The translations under genes were made by a program, and so were the position numbers. The notes beneath the pieces are model-generated. The model saw nothing but the letters and a program-made list of their open reading frames with translations, was not told where the DNA came from and did not search any database. A stretch of 64,000 bases of DNA from Ambrosia x helenae (taxonomy: Eukaryota; Streptophyta; Magnoliopsida; Asterales; Asteraceae), in assembly GCA_030844895.1 (NCBI GenBank), contig CM061228.1, positions 50,767,081 through 50,831,080 of the forward strand, given 5' to 3'. Positions within the stretch are counted from its first letter, which is position 1, and each line of letters opens with the position of its first letter. Below, piece after piece: positions 46,927 through 59,900 of this stretch.

Positions 46927-49027
46927 TGATGCGTTTGGTTTTAGTATTAAAAGATGTCATTTTCCCCCGGTGCCAAAGACTTTGATTTAACAATCCCAAA
47001 ACAGTGGTTTGGGGGAAAAGACTGATTTTACTAAATCCTAATTAACAAAGTTTTAAATTTTTAAAGTAAACAATATTTACTTTCGAAACTAAAACCAACA
47101 CATAGGCAGAGAACCTGACGTGCATAGTATAGTCTCGGTTGTAAGTATTGAGTATCGTATTCCACGGTTCACACTTTCCCCTACTCAACCATTAATCAAT
47201 TGACCGATCGGGTTTTGAAAAGAAAAATAAAACGGAAGGGTTCTTTAATGAAAATGGTTTTAAAAAGGTTTGGTTTTATAAAAGATAAGGTGGGACAAAA
47301 TAGTAGATAGATTTGCACATCTTGGGTCCTTCGCCTAAGTAGTTAAGTTTACTATTATAATTAATAATTTAATTTAATTAATTGTGTGGAGGACGAGAGT
47401 GATCTTGAAGTGTTGACTCCTTCATAGAGAAGTGAAGGCGACTGCTGAGTAGAATGTAGAACCTCTCCAGCGTGCGTCCACCTGGGGTACTTCGCCAGGG
47501 CCTCGCGTATAGTGGGCTCCTCAAACCGCGGTCATGTCTTCGGGTCCTCGAACATATCTTCTTCTTAAATTGGAGGCTTCACTCCGGCTAGGGACATCGT
47601 ACGCCTCACCTTAGTTCTCGCATTCCGTACCGAAAAGTCTCTTTATCCTGGCAACCACGTATCCCTATTGGTTAACGGTCAAAGCCGAAAGATATCTCTT
47701 ACGGTTGTCACAGGAAGGCGGTCTCTCCATTGGTTAACGGCGTTGTACTAACGAGAACTAGATAAAGAACCTTTGTTTTATTTATCTTGATGACATTTTA
47801 ATGTTTATAGGTCTAGAAACTATAAAATTGGTTTTAAATAAGTGATGACTTAATTACCCAACCCTAACCTCCCGAGCTGAATGAAATCCTTAACAAAGGC
47901 GGACCCTAACCCTACAGGCGTATGATACAAAAGAGATCACTGGTGCGCCCATAGGTGAACCATCCTTTGCCAAGAAGGTCACTCAACCATCTGGTATGAA
48001 CCAGAATTGTGTCACTCAGATCTGGTCCACTTCAGAAGCCATTGCTTAGAATACGGTTTGGATATCAGAAGCCCGAAGGATCTGTCTCACTACCGGTTTC
48101 CTCGCCTTGGATCTAGCTCGGGACTACCAGAAGCTGATTATACCATTGATTAATTAAGTTAAAGATGTTATTAAGTTAATCATTATTTAAACATGTCACC
48201 AAGATAAACAAACAAAGATTAGAAGAGGATAACACAACAAAGAACTAAAAATAAACTACTACTAATAATAATAAAAAGTCTACAAATCGAAGCGGGTTTG
48301 CAAATAAAAGAAAGATACAACCATAAGAATGATCAACACAAGGATAATGGCTGCTCATAGACAAGCTCTCCATCTCCAAGTGATATGTATTCTCTCATGA
48401 TCCTCACGACCCTCGATGTTTTATTGCATAACTACTCTACGATCCTCTTCTTGGCCAAGCTAAACAAGGTAGGTCGAAGCCTAACCATTGAGGGATGTTA
48501 GGAGGACCAAAAGGCCTCCCAAGGGACCCCAAGATCTCTGGAAGAAGCTTGGTAGTCGGCCCAAGAGAGCACAAGAAGGGATGAACAAATGGTGAGGGGT
48601 TTCTTGCTATTTATAGGCAAAACCGAGGGAGCACGGGCGTGCCATTTGAGCTAGCATGGCCGTGCAGTGCCTTGCTCCCCAAGTTTCGTCGTTTCCCAGC
48701 TGCGCTGCATTGTCTTCTACCGTGCAGGGCCTTCGTGCAAGTGTGCGTGGGCGTGCAGGGTCACTCCTGGACTGATTTTTAGAACTGTTTAAGCCCCGGG
48801 CTTGTCTTCAAACATACAGGGAACATGCTGCAAGTCTCGTATCTTCAGGAATCTCCAGTTTTTGCTCGTTTTTCCCCGGAAATCCTTCCTTTTCATCTTG
48901 GAGCTCCATTTTCCTGAGAAATACAAATAGGAACGATTTAAGCATCAAAATCAATAATATAAGCCTAATTGTATCCTATTATGAGACTATTTATGCCTGT
49001 TTTATATGTTAATAATGTGAGTTATCA
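46927..49027 (-). repeat. Family D 3' LTR
   Basis: About 2.1 kb. On the minus strand it runs from TGATAACTCAC to AAACGCATCA, giving TGAT/ATCA ends. The 46927-47664 part aligns with 51371-52108. TATA box at 48608-48615. Confidence 0.7.
48608..48615 (-). promoter_or_regulatory. TATA box, family D 3' LTR
   Basis: CTATAAATAG on the minus strand, about 410 bp into the LTR, preceded by a stretch with CACGGCCATG and CACGCCCGTG inverted words. Confidence 0.6.
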
Positions 49028-51370
49028 CAATACCCCACACTTAGACGATTGCTTGTCCTCAAGCAATCAAACACAAGTACAATTAAGGCAGACTGTAATT
49101 AATAAACCCTCAATCCATTTATTCGTTTATATTATGAGAAAAATAAAATTGCATGACACGCCTACTTAACCCGTACAATTATGCCCAAACCTATACCTGC
49201 TCACAATGTTCACTCATCACTCGGGTTTATCATTTTGGTGAGTTTTGGTTGTGAACACTCAAGTTCTATCCAAGGCAAGTACAGACCATAAGCTTGTACA
49301 CAAATCGAATCTCCACCGCTATAAAATGGTGAGAAACGGCAAATCACAAGGTCTTTTGAGGGGTGAAAATGTTGTAGTGGTAAACGGGTAGGAAGGGTGT
49401 CTACTGTCATGTCCGGCTCGGGCAGCGGCTGCGACGTAATGGGCGAATGTCAAACTCTAAATGATGGGCGTCATAAAATTCCTCCCTCGAAGACTTATTG
49501 CTTTTACGTCCCTACTCTGCGAATTTTTCAGTCTTCACACCTAATCACCTCCGCTAGGAATGTCCTAGAAATAATTCTTCAAACAGAATTGTTTTCTTTC
49601 GGCCCGTTTATTGTCGAGCTTTATGAGTTATTCTTCAAACTTTTTTTTAACTAAAAATACTGCTCTTGGTGAAGCTTATTCTTTGCTAACTCTAGTTGGC
49701 TGTTTTTCTTCAGCTGCCAAAACTTTTTCTCGGTGGATACCGTGATGTCTGGTCTATTCTTCTTCATTTCGAAACTGCCCAAGAGTTTCCCAATAGCCTG
49801 CAAGATGCCTTCTTTGCGAAGATCACGACAGGGGCTAAGTGTGATTAATGAAATGAAAAAGGCTAAAGCTCAAAAGGGTTAACTAGGTGAGGGATAAATT
49901 TATGGAAGGCTAATGAAAAATGGAAGGGGTATATCCTAGGTGCCTTGATCACTTTTACAATCTCTCACCTCAAGTGCGGTCTCGAAACACATAAGTTGCA
50001 CAAGTTCTAGCTGTAACACGCCAAGGATGAACGTCTCTCATGGTCAAACGAAACGAGCAATATATGTTATATATAAATATAAGTGTGGTGCTCGTGAAAA
50101 GGCACAAAAACTCTCATACGGAAAAACGGGTATGATAAGGTATCGGTTTTAGGCATAAATTTAGGGGTATTTTTCTACGTGCCATGCAACCTAATTTTCT
50201 ACTTGATTTTATTATATAAACGGATTTATTGGGTTTAATTAACATCACCTACTTCGACCGTCTTTGATGTGAACCGTTCGGCATAAATGCCTAATAGGTA
50301 TCACTGGGACGAGCCTAATAGACTATACAAACCTGCCAAAATTGACCGTGAATGACGCTACGGGTATCAAGCTGCTAAGAGGGTACCAGATGACACACAA
50401 TCAACGACAAATAACCCGCTAGATAAAATAAAGTAAGCAACAATGACGTTCCACCCCACACTTAAAATTTTTGCAAAAATTTTAAGTGCAGAATTGGAGA
50501 AAAAGGCAAGAGAAACTAATACTCCCCTGATAGCGGCGAATCCATCAACGTGTGGTCGCTACCCACAGCCGCCTTGCGAATTTGCCAAAAATTTACCTCA
50601 TCCTAGCAAACTTTCCTCAACCTGTCCTAAAAACTAAAATAAAAATTAACTAGATAGATAAAATACTAAAACTAGGGATAGAATACTAGTGCCGAACCAA
50701 TAGCGGGGCGGAACATGTCCAATCATCGATCAAACACGTTCAAACATGCACTTGCGTGCATGAAAAGTAACAAAAAAGAAAAAAAAGCTGTTTAGAAAAG
50801 TTTTATACATACCTAAGTGTGAAGATGGGGGTTTGTAAAAAAAATGACGGAAAATGGCGGTTTTAAGGATGGAGATTACATTTTAAAACTTTTAAACGGT
50901 CTTTCGTAATATGGTTTTAAAATTCGTGAAAAATCCTCCTAAATTTTAAAACCCAACTTCAAGCCCCGAAAAAACATTTTAAGTTTAGAACTTTTTGAAA
51001 AATTTTACCCAACTTATTTCCCGCATTTGACTAAACTTGCCCACCGATCTTCACGGTATGATAAACCCCTTCTAAACGAAAATAAAGCAGAAACAAAAAC
51101 CCTCCAAAATAAAAGTTGACAATCTTGGCGATTTCGGCGTCCTCCATGGGAATTCTCCAAGATCGCGAATCTCGAAGGAAACCTGCAAAGAAAACTCGAA
51201 ACAACCGCAATTATCGAAAATAAAGCAGAAATAAAATAAAAAGGAAAAATAAAGAAGACCAAAAAAAAAAGTGAAAAAGAAAATGAAAAAGAAAAATAAG
51301 CCGATCAATCAAGTGACTAGGGTCTTTCTTTGGAAACCATTGTGTTCCCCGGCAACGGCGCCAAAAACTT
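49028..51370 (-). mobile_element. Family D internal region (non-coding)
   Basis: 2343 bp. Near the 3' LTR it has the AAGTGTGGGG/GAGGACAAGC signature (49030-49070), in the middle AT-rich unrecognised sequence, near the primer site A/G-rich runs (51260-51300 plus strand). No coding region supported. Confidence 0.65.
51347..51365 (-). other. Primer binding site of family D
   Basis: Minus strand TTGGCGCCGTTGCCGGGGA, a few bases after the 5' LTR; matches the tRNA-Asp-type site of Tat/Athila elements (established for that group from memory). Confidence 0.65.
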
Positions 51371-52108
51371 TGATGCGTTTGGTTTTAGTATTAAAAGATG
51401 TCAGTTTCCCCGGTGCCAAAGACTTTGATTTAACAATCCCAAAACAGTGGTTTGGGGGAAAAGACTGATTTTACTAAATCCTAATTAACAAAGTTTTAAA
51501 TTTATAAAGTAAACAATATTTACTTGCGAAACTAAAACCAACACATAGGCAGAGAACCTGACGTGCATAGTATAGTCTCGGTGGTAAGTACTGAGTATCG
51601 TATTCCAAGGTTCACACTTTCCCCTACTCAACCATTCATCAATTGACCGATCGGGTTTTGAAAAGAAAACTAAAATGAAGGGGTTCTTTAATAAAAATGG
51701 CTTTAAAAAGGTTTGGTTTAATAAAAGATAAGGTGGGACAAAATAGTAGATAGATATGCACATCTCGGGCCCCATCGCCTAAGTAGTTAAGTTTGCTATT
51801 ATAATTAATAATTTAATTTAATTAATTGTGTGGAGGACGAGAGTGATCTTGAAGTGTTCATTCCAATATAGAGAAGCAAAGGCAACTACTGAGTAGAATA
51901 CAGAACCTCTCCGGCGTGCGTCCACCTGGGGTACTTCGCCAGGTCCTCGCGCACAGCGGGCTCCTCAAACCACGGTCAAGTCTTCGGTTCCTCGAACATA
52001 TCTTCTTCTTAAATTGGAGGCTTCACTCAGGCTAGGGACATCGTACACCTCACCTTAGTTCTCGCGTTCCGTACCGAAGAGTCTCTTTATCCCGCCAACC
52101 ACGTATCC
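51371..52108 (-). repeat. Family D 5' LTR, partial
   Basis: Starts at TGATGCG (plus strand) and matches 46927-47664 with scattered differences. Cut at CACGTATCC by family C copy 2; the remainder must lie beyond the window. Confidence 0.85.
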
Positions 52109-52387
52109 TGTCACACCCTCAAATTCCACGTGCGGGGTTTCACCGCGAGGCGCGTGACACACCAGGATCTCAGTCAACGATCACAATAAACATACAACAA
52201 ACATGCATTCATAATTATATTTAAAACCAAAATATCATGCTTTGAGCTGTAAACCAGCAGCGGAAGCATTCTTGTTTACAACCAAAAGACATATCATTGT
52301 TTACAAAGACATTGTTTAATATGCTTCAAAATAATAGACGCTGTGCATGACTCCGTGCGCCTAGCCATTGACTGCTACCTTAGCGAC

Positions 52388-52871
52388 CTGAGAAAACATG
52401 CCAAAAATGTCAACATATAATGCTGGTGAGTTCACAGGTTTTCTTTCATAAAAGTGTTGTTATAAGTTCGGTAAGATCATTTCCCGTTACTACTATGTTA
52501 TGAGAACGTTAGCTAGACGTTAAGTGTTGCTACTACTGCGGTTGGGAATCCATTACTAAACCGGTATAAGTGTTGAAGCCAGCCCAGACGGACGGGATTA
52601 CCGATGCCTCGGTAACCCCCAAAGTGTTAGAGACAATATGCACCCGCCCGGCTCCCAGCCGTCGGGTGGGGTTTGTAAGGCCCAATAGATCTATCCACAT
52701 TTCCCCCGTTGTGCATCCCCGCACATTCATGGTTCCCCCCTGGGACTTTCTGTAAAAGCCGCATAGTACGTGAAATAACCATAGTATAACATGATCTATG
52801 ATGAGTAATCAAAATAAGTAGCATGTTTCTCCCCCGAAGTAAAACGGTAAAAGTGGGGCTGTGACACTCAC
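52388..52871 (-). other. Intron-like module in C copy 2 3' LTR
   Basis: Minus-strand GTGAGT (52871-52866) to TTCTCAG (AG at 52389-52388), same block as in copy 1; another in the 5' LTR at 62557-63040. Confidence 0.5.
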
Positions 52872-53741
52872 CTTGGATTGCGTTACTTGAAAACAGTTAA
52901 GTAATTATGTTATGATAGCCCCAAATAGCGGCGACCTATCATAAGATGTGTATAAGTATCGGACTAATAACCCGCAGGCTAACTAGTCCCCGAATGTCCA
53001 GACTGTGACCATAAACGTTTGAAAACACCTTTAACTGTTAAACCGACCGTGCCAGACAAGACCCGACATCCCATTGGTGACCCGACATCCCACGTGTTAG
53101 ATAAATGCAAGACATCATGCAACGTATGCAATTAAACACTTAATACGCGCAAGAGTTCACCTAGTCTAGCATAATGTCCAATTAACGCATAAACAGGTCC
53201 GAACACGTCTTACTAAGTCATTCGGTGTATCCCGGGTTCCTAACATGTTCCTAGGTGTCAAATCGTGTTCCGGGATGTCAAAACGCGTTCACGACAGCAG
53301 TACATGCGATTAGGAAGGTCACACGCGAGTAGGCATCAGCCTACAGGCGATTAGGGGCCTAATCGCCTGATATATCAGGCGAGTAGGGTCCCAATCGCCT
53401 ATAAGTCTGCATAATCGCCCCCAGCTCAGGCGATTAGGATTCCTAATCGCCTGCAGCTGCTGTGTAACGTATTTTCGCGCGTTTAACCCTCCAAATCAGA
53501 TCCGAAACATGCAACAACACCCAATATCAAACCTAAATCATTTACCAACCCATTTCAAGCAAAAACCCCCGACATATCACTGATCTAGCATGTTCTATGT
53601 AATTATTTCCTAAAATGGCAAAGTACTAGGTTTCACCTACCAACCTTATCTTTCCTTAAATGGAAACAATCAGATTTCAACCTCTACCAACATGTAGATC
53701 ATCAAACCTCTGTTCTAACATCTTCCTAGCATCAATTCTAA

Positions 53742-55741
53742 GACCATTAGGTGTGGTAGAGGCCCATCATCCATGCCTTGCCTCCACCTCACCTGCCACG
53801 TCAGCGTGGGGTAGGAGCATCCTTAGGATGATGCTCCTAGGGGTGTGGAGGAGGCCCAACAACATTTAATGCTATTTCATTTTTTTTTTCTTTTTTTTTA
53901 ATTAAATAATATTATCATATTAATATAAAATGTGAAGATGTATTTAAATTAAAAACAAACACTTAAATTAAAAAAAAAATACACCTAAATAAAAAAAAGT
54001 ACAATTTTCAAATAAAAACAAACACTTAAATAAAAAAAAAACATAAACTACTGATTATATTTTTTTGCGATGCTCTCCTTCATCTTCAACAAAACGGGAC
54101 GGTCTTCTTCGGGGTAGTCGTTGATGTTTGCCGTCATTATTCGCCATTCTTCTATTTGCCTATCCTCGTTCTTTTGGCGAATGCTTTCCTCCACCCTCTT
54201 TTGCTTCAAACGAAGCTTTTCTTCGACTTCCCGTTCCTTCAATTTCTTCTTCTCCGCTTGACTTTCACTAAAAGTATTTTTGAAGGATGCCAATTCAGCG
54301 ACCAAACCGTCCAACATTGACCCGCTCCCGCTCCCTGACGCGGCTTGTTTTTTTGCAGCCGCCGCTTGTTTTTTTGCTCTGTCCCTCCCTATGGGTCGTG
54401 GCTCCTCTTGAACCGGAGTATCCTCGAACTCTGGGTCTGGGTCATCGTTTATATTTATTTGACAATGACCGGTCGACCCGCCTCCCACGCTATAATCGCC
54501 CGACTCCGAAGTCTTGCTTCGTTTGGCGCTTGCAACCTCGTTTGGAACCGGTTGCCATTTGCAAGATGACTTCAACACCGTCCAAGCTCGAACATGAGGA
54601 AAAACATGGCCATACTTGTCTTCATATTTTCGCATCGCCTCCTTGAAAATCATTTCCTGGTTAAACCCGCTTGGAGGGTTCACATACAACGGATTATAAA
54701 AGGCGATGAACTTCCCGATTGTAGTACTCATTTTCCTCCATTTAGAACTTAAAGCCTCATGCCCCCGATACTCTCCTTGCTCCATCAATTCGTGAAATGT
54801 ATCTCGCACTTGGTTGTATAAACTATTGCCCGTTTGATTAGTCCCTACATTTAAATAAAACATATATTAGAGAATAAAAAAAATAATTTTTTTTTATTGT
54901 ATACTACAAAAAAATTAAATTTTTTTACCAACTATGGGATCTTTCGAACTAGCCAGATACGCCTTCGCTAACGCTTCTTCTTCCAATTTCGTCCAAAGGC
55001 TTCGTTCGGTTGGCTTTTTTTTCCCCTTCCCCTTCGCACTCGCACTCGCCTTCGCCTTCCCCTTCGAACGTTGGACTTGTGTTTCGGGGACAACCTCCAC
55101 CTCATCATCTTCTTCATCTTCGAGTTCAAAATTGGGTTGTCGTTGTGGTGGTAGAGATTGACGGAATGGCGGAGTTTGTAAAAGTTGGGTAAAGGATTGA
55201 GGGTTATGATGCATTTGCAAATTATGGAATTGGTTAAAGGTAGACGGGCTTTGGTGCATTTGAGGATATTGGGTGAAAGGGTTGGGAGTTTGTTGAAAAC
55301 CCGCAAAAGTAGCCCAAGATGGATCCATTGGCATCGTGAACGGGTTTGGATTCGGGTTGTTTTGGTTATATTGTGGTGGTTGATTCGGGTTTGGGTTGTT
55401 TTGGTTGGGATCCATTGAATAAAGTATAAAGTATTTTTTATATAAAATAAGGGTTGGTATAAAAAGTGGGGTTTGATTTGTGTTGAAAATGGTATAAAAT
55501 GAGTGGGTTTAAATAGAGTTTTTGAAAAAAAATTCTTTTTTTTTTTTTTTTTTTTTTAAACGGTCATATGCAACGGTCAAAAAGGCACGTCCCCCCACTT
55601 TTCACGCGTCCCAATGCATGACCCTGCCCCGGCATCAACGGCAAGGGGTTGCCGGCTAAGCCGTTGCCGCGCCAGGGGGGCGGTGTTCGCCGGCCCGGCT
55701 TGGCGTCGCCGGCCCCTTGCCGCTCCCCATACCGTGTGGTC
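53742..55741 (-). mobile_element. PIF/Harbinger-like element carrying ORF1 only
   Basis: Exactly 2000 bp inserted between TAA duplications (53739-53741 and 55742-55744). The empty site is visible in the 5' LTR of the same element at 63907-63913 (TTCTAACAACA context). Imperfect terminal inverted repeats: GACCATTAGGTGTGG on the left, GACCACACGGTATGG on the right (reverse). TAA/TTA duplications and a Myb-like ORF1 are typical of PIF/Harbinger. No DDE transposase frame is present. The right end (55600-55741) is GC-rich. Confidence 0.82.
54048..55415 (-). CDS. PIF/Harbinger ORF1: Myb/SANT-like DNA-binding protein
   Basis: Two exons, 55415-54929 and 54844-54048, joined over an 84-bp AT-rich intron (GTAAAA donor, AATGTAG acceptor), giving 427 codons. 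The N-terminal 100 residues are rich in Asn, Pro and Gln, then an acidic stretch (about 100-110) and a lysine-rich stretch. The trihelix/Myb-like domain starts at ERSLWTKLEEEALAKAYLA, with DPIVG just before the intron, then GNSLYNQV and LSSKWRKM after it. The C-terminus is a charged coiled coil (KLKEREVEEKLRLKQKRVEE). In PIF/Harbinger elements ORF1 binds subterminal DNA and helps bring the transposase to the nucleus. Host relatives are often misannotated as glutathione S-transferase T3. Intact frame with no partner transposase here. A captured host gene is less likely because it lies inside the terminal repeats. Confidence 0.8.
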
Positions 55742-56239
55742 TAACAACATTGCATCAACAATCATACCATAATCATCCTAAATCTTCAAGAACATACAAA
55801 TAGGTCAAAATATGCATTTTCTTCAAAACACCACAATAATGTCTAGGATTCTAAGACAACCTTCCTAATAATCTCTACATAGCAGAAGTACAACCATATC
55901 TTGAAAACATTCATGTTATAATCACCAAGAAGACCAACATATGCATGTAAACTTCACATATAACAAGCATCAAGGTGTAGACTTGGTTTAGGACTCTTTT
56001 GAAAGGTTTTTAAAGACACATTTTGATAAAACAAGGTCTGGAACTTTGGGGAACTCAAAATAACAACTTTACAAAGGTTAGGGATGAAGAACACACCTTG
56101 GGTTTTGTTAAAGAAAGGTGTGTAAGCTTGGAGATGATGATTTTTGTAGCAAAAAGAGTTCCAGAGGTGTTTCAAGGTGTGTGGGCGACTTGGGAGCAGC
56201 TAGGGTTGTTCTAGAGGTGTTTGGGGAGTTAAGGGTTCT

Positions 56240-56247
56240 ATTTATAG
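56240..56247 (-). promoter_or_regulatory. TATA box, C copy 2 3' LTR
   Basis: TATAAATAG on the minus strand, same context as copy 1. Confidence 0.6.
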
Positions 56248-56274
56248 GTGTTTTGACCCGGACTCTGCTGTTCA

Positions 56275-56465
56275 TGCGATTAGGAGTCCAGATCAGGCGA
56301 TTAGGGGCCCTAATCGCCTCTTGTTCATGCGATTAGGCACCTACTCGCGAGTAGGGACCCTAATCGCCTCTGCTCATGCGATTAGGCATCTACTCGCCCC
56401 AATCCCTTTTGTAATCGCCTACTGTTCACCGATTAGGAGTCCCCCAGGCTCCTAATCGCCTATAA
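56275..56465. repeat. Palindrome cluster 1 in C copy 2 3' LTR
   Basis: Many GCGATTAG/CTAATCGC words and variants (GCGAGTAG). The arrangement differs from copy 1, so the cluster has been reshuffled between copies. Confidence 0.75.
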
Positions 56466-56841
56466 GGTGCTGGAATGGGTTTTTGGCGCGTTAAACACTA
56501 TTTTAACATATTTAAACACGTATTCACATACCGATAAGTCACATAATGATTTTAAACATATAATGCATGATAACTAGCACGTTTACATCCGTTCACCAAT
56601 TCCCGGGACTCGAGACTCGTGTGTGCATTAAACCCGGCGATTCCACGAATCGCCGATCCTTGTACCCATAGTTATGGACCGACTCCCGATGACCTCGCGG
56701 ATCATTTTAACGACTCCCGATGATTCCCAGAATCATCATACCGACTCGACTGACCCCGTTAAGGACGTAATATGCATGACTCGCTAAGGTAGACTTACTA
56801 GTTTAGTCAACGTTACTAACCTGAGTTTGCCGGGTGTCACA

Positions 56842-56969
56842 TCATCCCCCTGTTGAAAGAATTTTCGTCCCGAAAATTGCCCAAGGCCACAAAGGAAGAG
56901 ACGAAAGAGAAGAAAAATTTTTCCGGTTGCCACATCATCCCCCTGTTGAAAGGAATCTCGACCCGAGAT
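56842..56969 (-). other. C copy 2 segment between pol stop and 3' LTR, with duplicated polypurine tract
   Basis: Plus-strand TCATCCCCCTGTTGAAAG occurs at 56842 and again at 56935; the first abuts the LTR and is the likely functional primer site. Confidence 0.65.
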
Positions 56970-59900
56970 TCATTCAGCTTCAGCAGAGACATGTCTTGAT
57001 TCGAACGCGCGCTTAGGAAATAAATGGGGATACTTAGCCTTCATTTGATCTTCCCGTTCCCACGTGAACTCCGGTCCACGATCAGAGTTCCAACGGACTT
57101 TAACAATGCGGATTTTACTCCGGCGAAGGCTACGGATTTTATAGTCAAGGATATCAACCGGTTCCTCCACGATACGTAGACGATCATCTACCTTGATCTC
57201 TTCGAGAGGAACAACCAAAGATTCATCCGCCAAACACTTCTTCAAATTAGAAACATGGAAGACGTTATGAACATTACTGAGCTCAGCCGGCAGATCAAGC
57301 CTGTATGCTACCGGTCCAATCCGTTCTAGGATTGCGAACGGTCCCACATACCGAGGATTCAATTTGCCCCGCTTCCCAAAACGTATAACGCCTTTCCACG
57401 GAGATACCTTCAACAAAACCCTGTCGCCAACCTCAAACTCCAAGGGCTTGCGACGACGATCGGCATAGCTCTTTTGACGATCCCGAGCTGCTGCCATGCG
57501 GTTACGGATTTGTACGATCTTTTCGGAAGTCTCGTACACAAGTTCCGGGCCGGTGAGTTGACTCTCACCCACCTCGGCCCAACAGAGAGGAGACCGGCAT
57601 TTCCGCCCGTAAAGAGCCTCGAACGGAGCTGCCTTGATGCTAGAATGGTAACTGTTGTTGTAGGAGAATTCCACCAACGGTAAATGACTCTCCCACCCCT
57701 TGCCAAAATCGATCACACATGCCCGAAGCATGTCTTCTAGCGTTTGGATCGTCCGCTCACTTTGACCGTCAGTTTGCGGATGATAGGCTGTGCTCATGTC
57801 CAACTGAGTACCCAGAGCCTTATGCAAGGACTTCCAGAAGTTAGAGGCGAACCGAGGATCACGATCAGAAATAATAGAGACAGGCACCCCGTGCCGAGAG
57901 ACCACTTCCTTGAGATACAACCGTGCCAACCGCTCAAGACCATCGGTCTCTTTGATAGCGAGGAAGTGCGCAGACTTTGTCAACCTATCGACAATCACCC
58001 AGATCATGTCGCAACCACTGGGCGATTTTGGGAGTTTGGTTACAAAGTCCATCGTAATCCGTTCCCATTTCCACTCGGGAATTTCAGGCTGTTGCAGAAG
58101 GCCGGATGGCTTTTGATACTCGACCTTGACCTTGGCACAGGTCAAGCACTTGCTCACGTACGAAGCCACGTCCGCCTTCATGTTCGGCCACCAATAAAGT
58201 ATCTTTAGGTCTTGATACATCTTATCGGAGCCAGGGTGAATGGAGTACCGGGACTTGTGAGCTTCGTCAAGAACGAGCTCCCGCAAGCCCCCAAATAAAG
58301 GAACCCAAATACGTTCAGCGAAATAGCGTACCCCATCGGACCTGAGTTCAAGGTGGCTATCGGCACCATGCATGGTTTCAGCTTTAAGGTTTTCCTCCTT
58401 CAAAGCTTCTTGCTGCGCTGAACGGATTCGATCAGGTAAGCCGGAATGGATAGTGAGCTGAAGAGCTCGAACACGACGAGGCTTAGCCGTTTCCTTCCTG
58501 CTCAAGGCGTCTGCGACCACATTCGCCTTGCCAGGATGGTATTTGATAGCGCACTCGTAATCATTAAGAAGCTCGACCCAGCGACGCTGTCTTATATTCA
58601 ACACCTTCTGATCAAATATATGCTGGAGGCTCTTGTGATCGGTGTAAATAGTGCATTTGGTACCGTACAAGTAATGCCTCCAAATCTTTAAAGCAAAGAC
58701 CACCGCACCCAATTCCAGATCATGGGTGGGGTAGTTTTTCTCATGAACTTTGAGCTGACGAGAAGCATAGGCGATGACCTTCTCGCGCTGCATCACTACA
58801 CAACCAAGACCCCGGATAGAAGCGTCACAATAAACCACAAAATTGTCCGTACCCTCAGGCAAGGACAAGATAGGAGCAGAACAGAGTTTAGCCTTTAACA
58901 ACTGGAAGGCCGACTCCTGCGAATCACCCCAGTCGAACTTTCTGTCCTTCTGGGTAAGCGAGGTGAGGGGTTGAGCGATCTTCGAAAATCCCTCGATAAA
59001 ACGACGGTAATAACCTGCAAGGCCTAGGAATTGCCGCACCTCAGATGGCGTCTTTGGTGAGTCTTTAATGGCTTCAATCTTAGCTGGGTCAACGTGAATT
59101 CCTTTCTCATTAACAACATGACCAAGGAATTGGACTTCACGCAACCAGAAGCTACACTTAGAAAACTTGGCGTACAACTGTTCCCGCCTCAGGAGTTCCA
59201 AAACAAGACGCAAGTGTTCCTGGTGGTCCACCTCGTTCTTGGAATAGACTAGAATATCATCAATGAAGACAATTACGAACTTATCAAGGTAAGGCTTACA
59301 AACACGGTTCATGAGATCCATAAAGATAGCAGGTGCATTGGTGAGACCAAAAGGCATGACCAAGAATTCGAAATGGCCATAGCTAGTTCGAAAGGCGGTC
59401 TTGGGAATGTCAGCTTCTTGAACCCTCAACTGATGGTACCCCGACCTCAAATCGATCTTCGAATAGAAACTAGAACCCTGAAGCTGGTCAAATAAGTCAT
59501 CGATGCGAGGAAGAGGATAGCGATTCTTGATGGTAACCTTATTCAACTCCCGGTAGTCGATACACATCCGTAGGCTTCCGTCCTTCTTCTTGACAAACAA
59601 AATAGGGGCTCCCCACGGGGACGAGCTAGGTCGAATGAAACCCTTCTCTAACAACTCCTGCAACTGGTTCGATAACTCCTGCATCTCGGGAGGTGCAAGA
59701 CGATAAGGGGCACGGGCAATAGGGGCCGCACCCGGAGCAAGTTCAATACCAAATTCGACCTGGCGATAAGGCGGAAGACCAGGTAAGTCTTCGGGAAATA
59801 CATCGGGAAAGTCACGGACAACAGGAATATCTTCAATCTTCTTCTCTTCTTCAGATGAAACCGAAACAAGCGCCAGAATGGCAGAATACCCCTTCCGAAG

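Larger units (their letters stand above)
46927..52108 (-). mobile_element. Family D: non-coding LTR retrotransposon, tRNA-Asp-type primer site (incomplete in window)
   Basis: Minus-strand element: 3' LTR 46927-49027, internal 49028-51370, 5' LTR from 51371 interrupted at 52108 by family C copy 2. The primer site on the minus strand is TGGCGCCGTTGCCGGGG. The internal 3' end has GCTTGAGGACAAGCAATCG and AAGTGTGGGG, a signature I associate with Tat/Athila-group Ty3/Gypsy elements. No gag or pol frame is visible in the 2.3 kb internal region, so it is non-autonomous. Confidence 0.75.
52109..56841 (-). repeat. Family C copy 2, 3' LTR (with 2.0 kb DNA transposon)
   Basis: Plus-strand ends TGTCACACCC and CCGGGTGTCACA. 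Without the insert it would be about 2.73 kb. Palindrome clusters at about 53305-53455 and 56275-56465, TATA box (minus) 56247-56240, intron-like module 52388-52871. Confidence 0.92.

Noticed and set aside
51014..51308. Phe-rich ORFs in family D internal region
   Set aside because: Low-complexity translations of A/T-rich runs; no motif.
53660..53869. ORF spanning the left end of the Harbinger-like insert
   Set aside because: Crosses the LTR/transposon junction and has no recognisable content.
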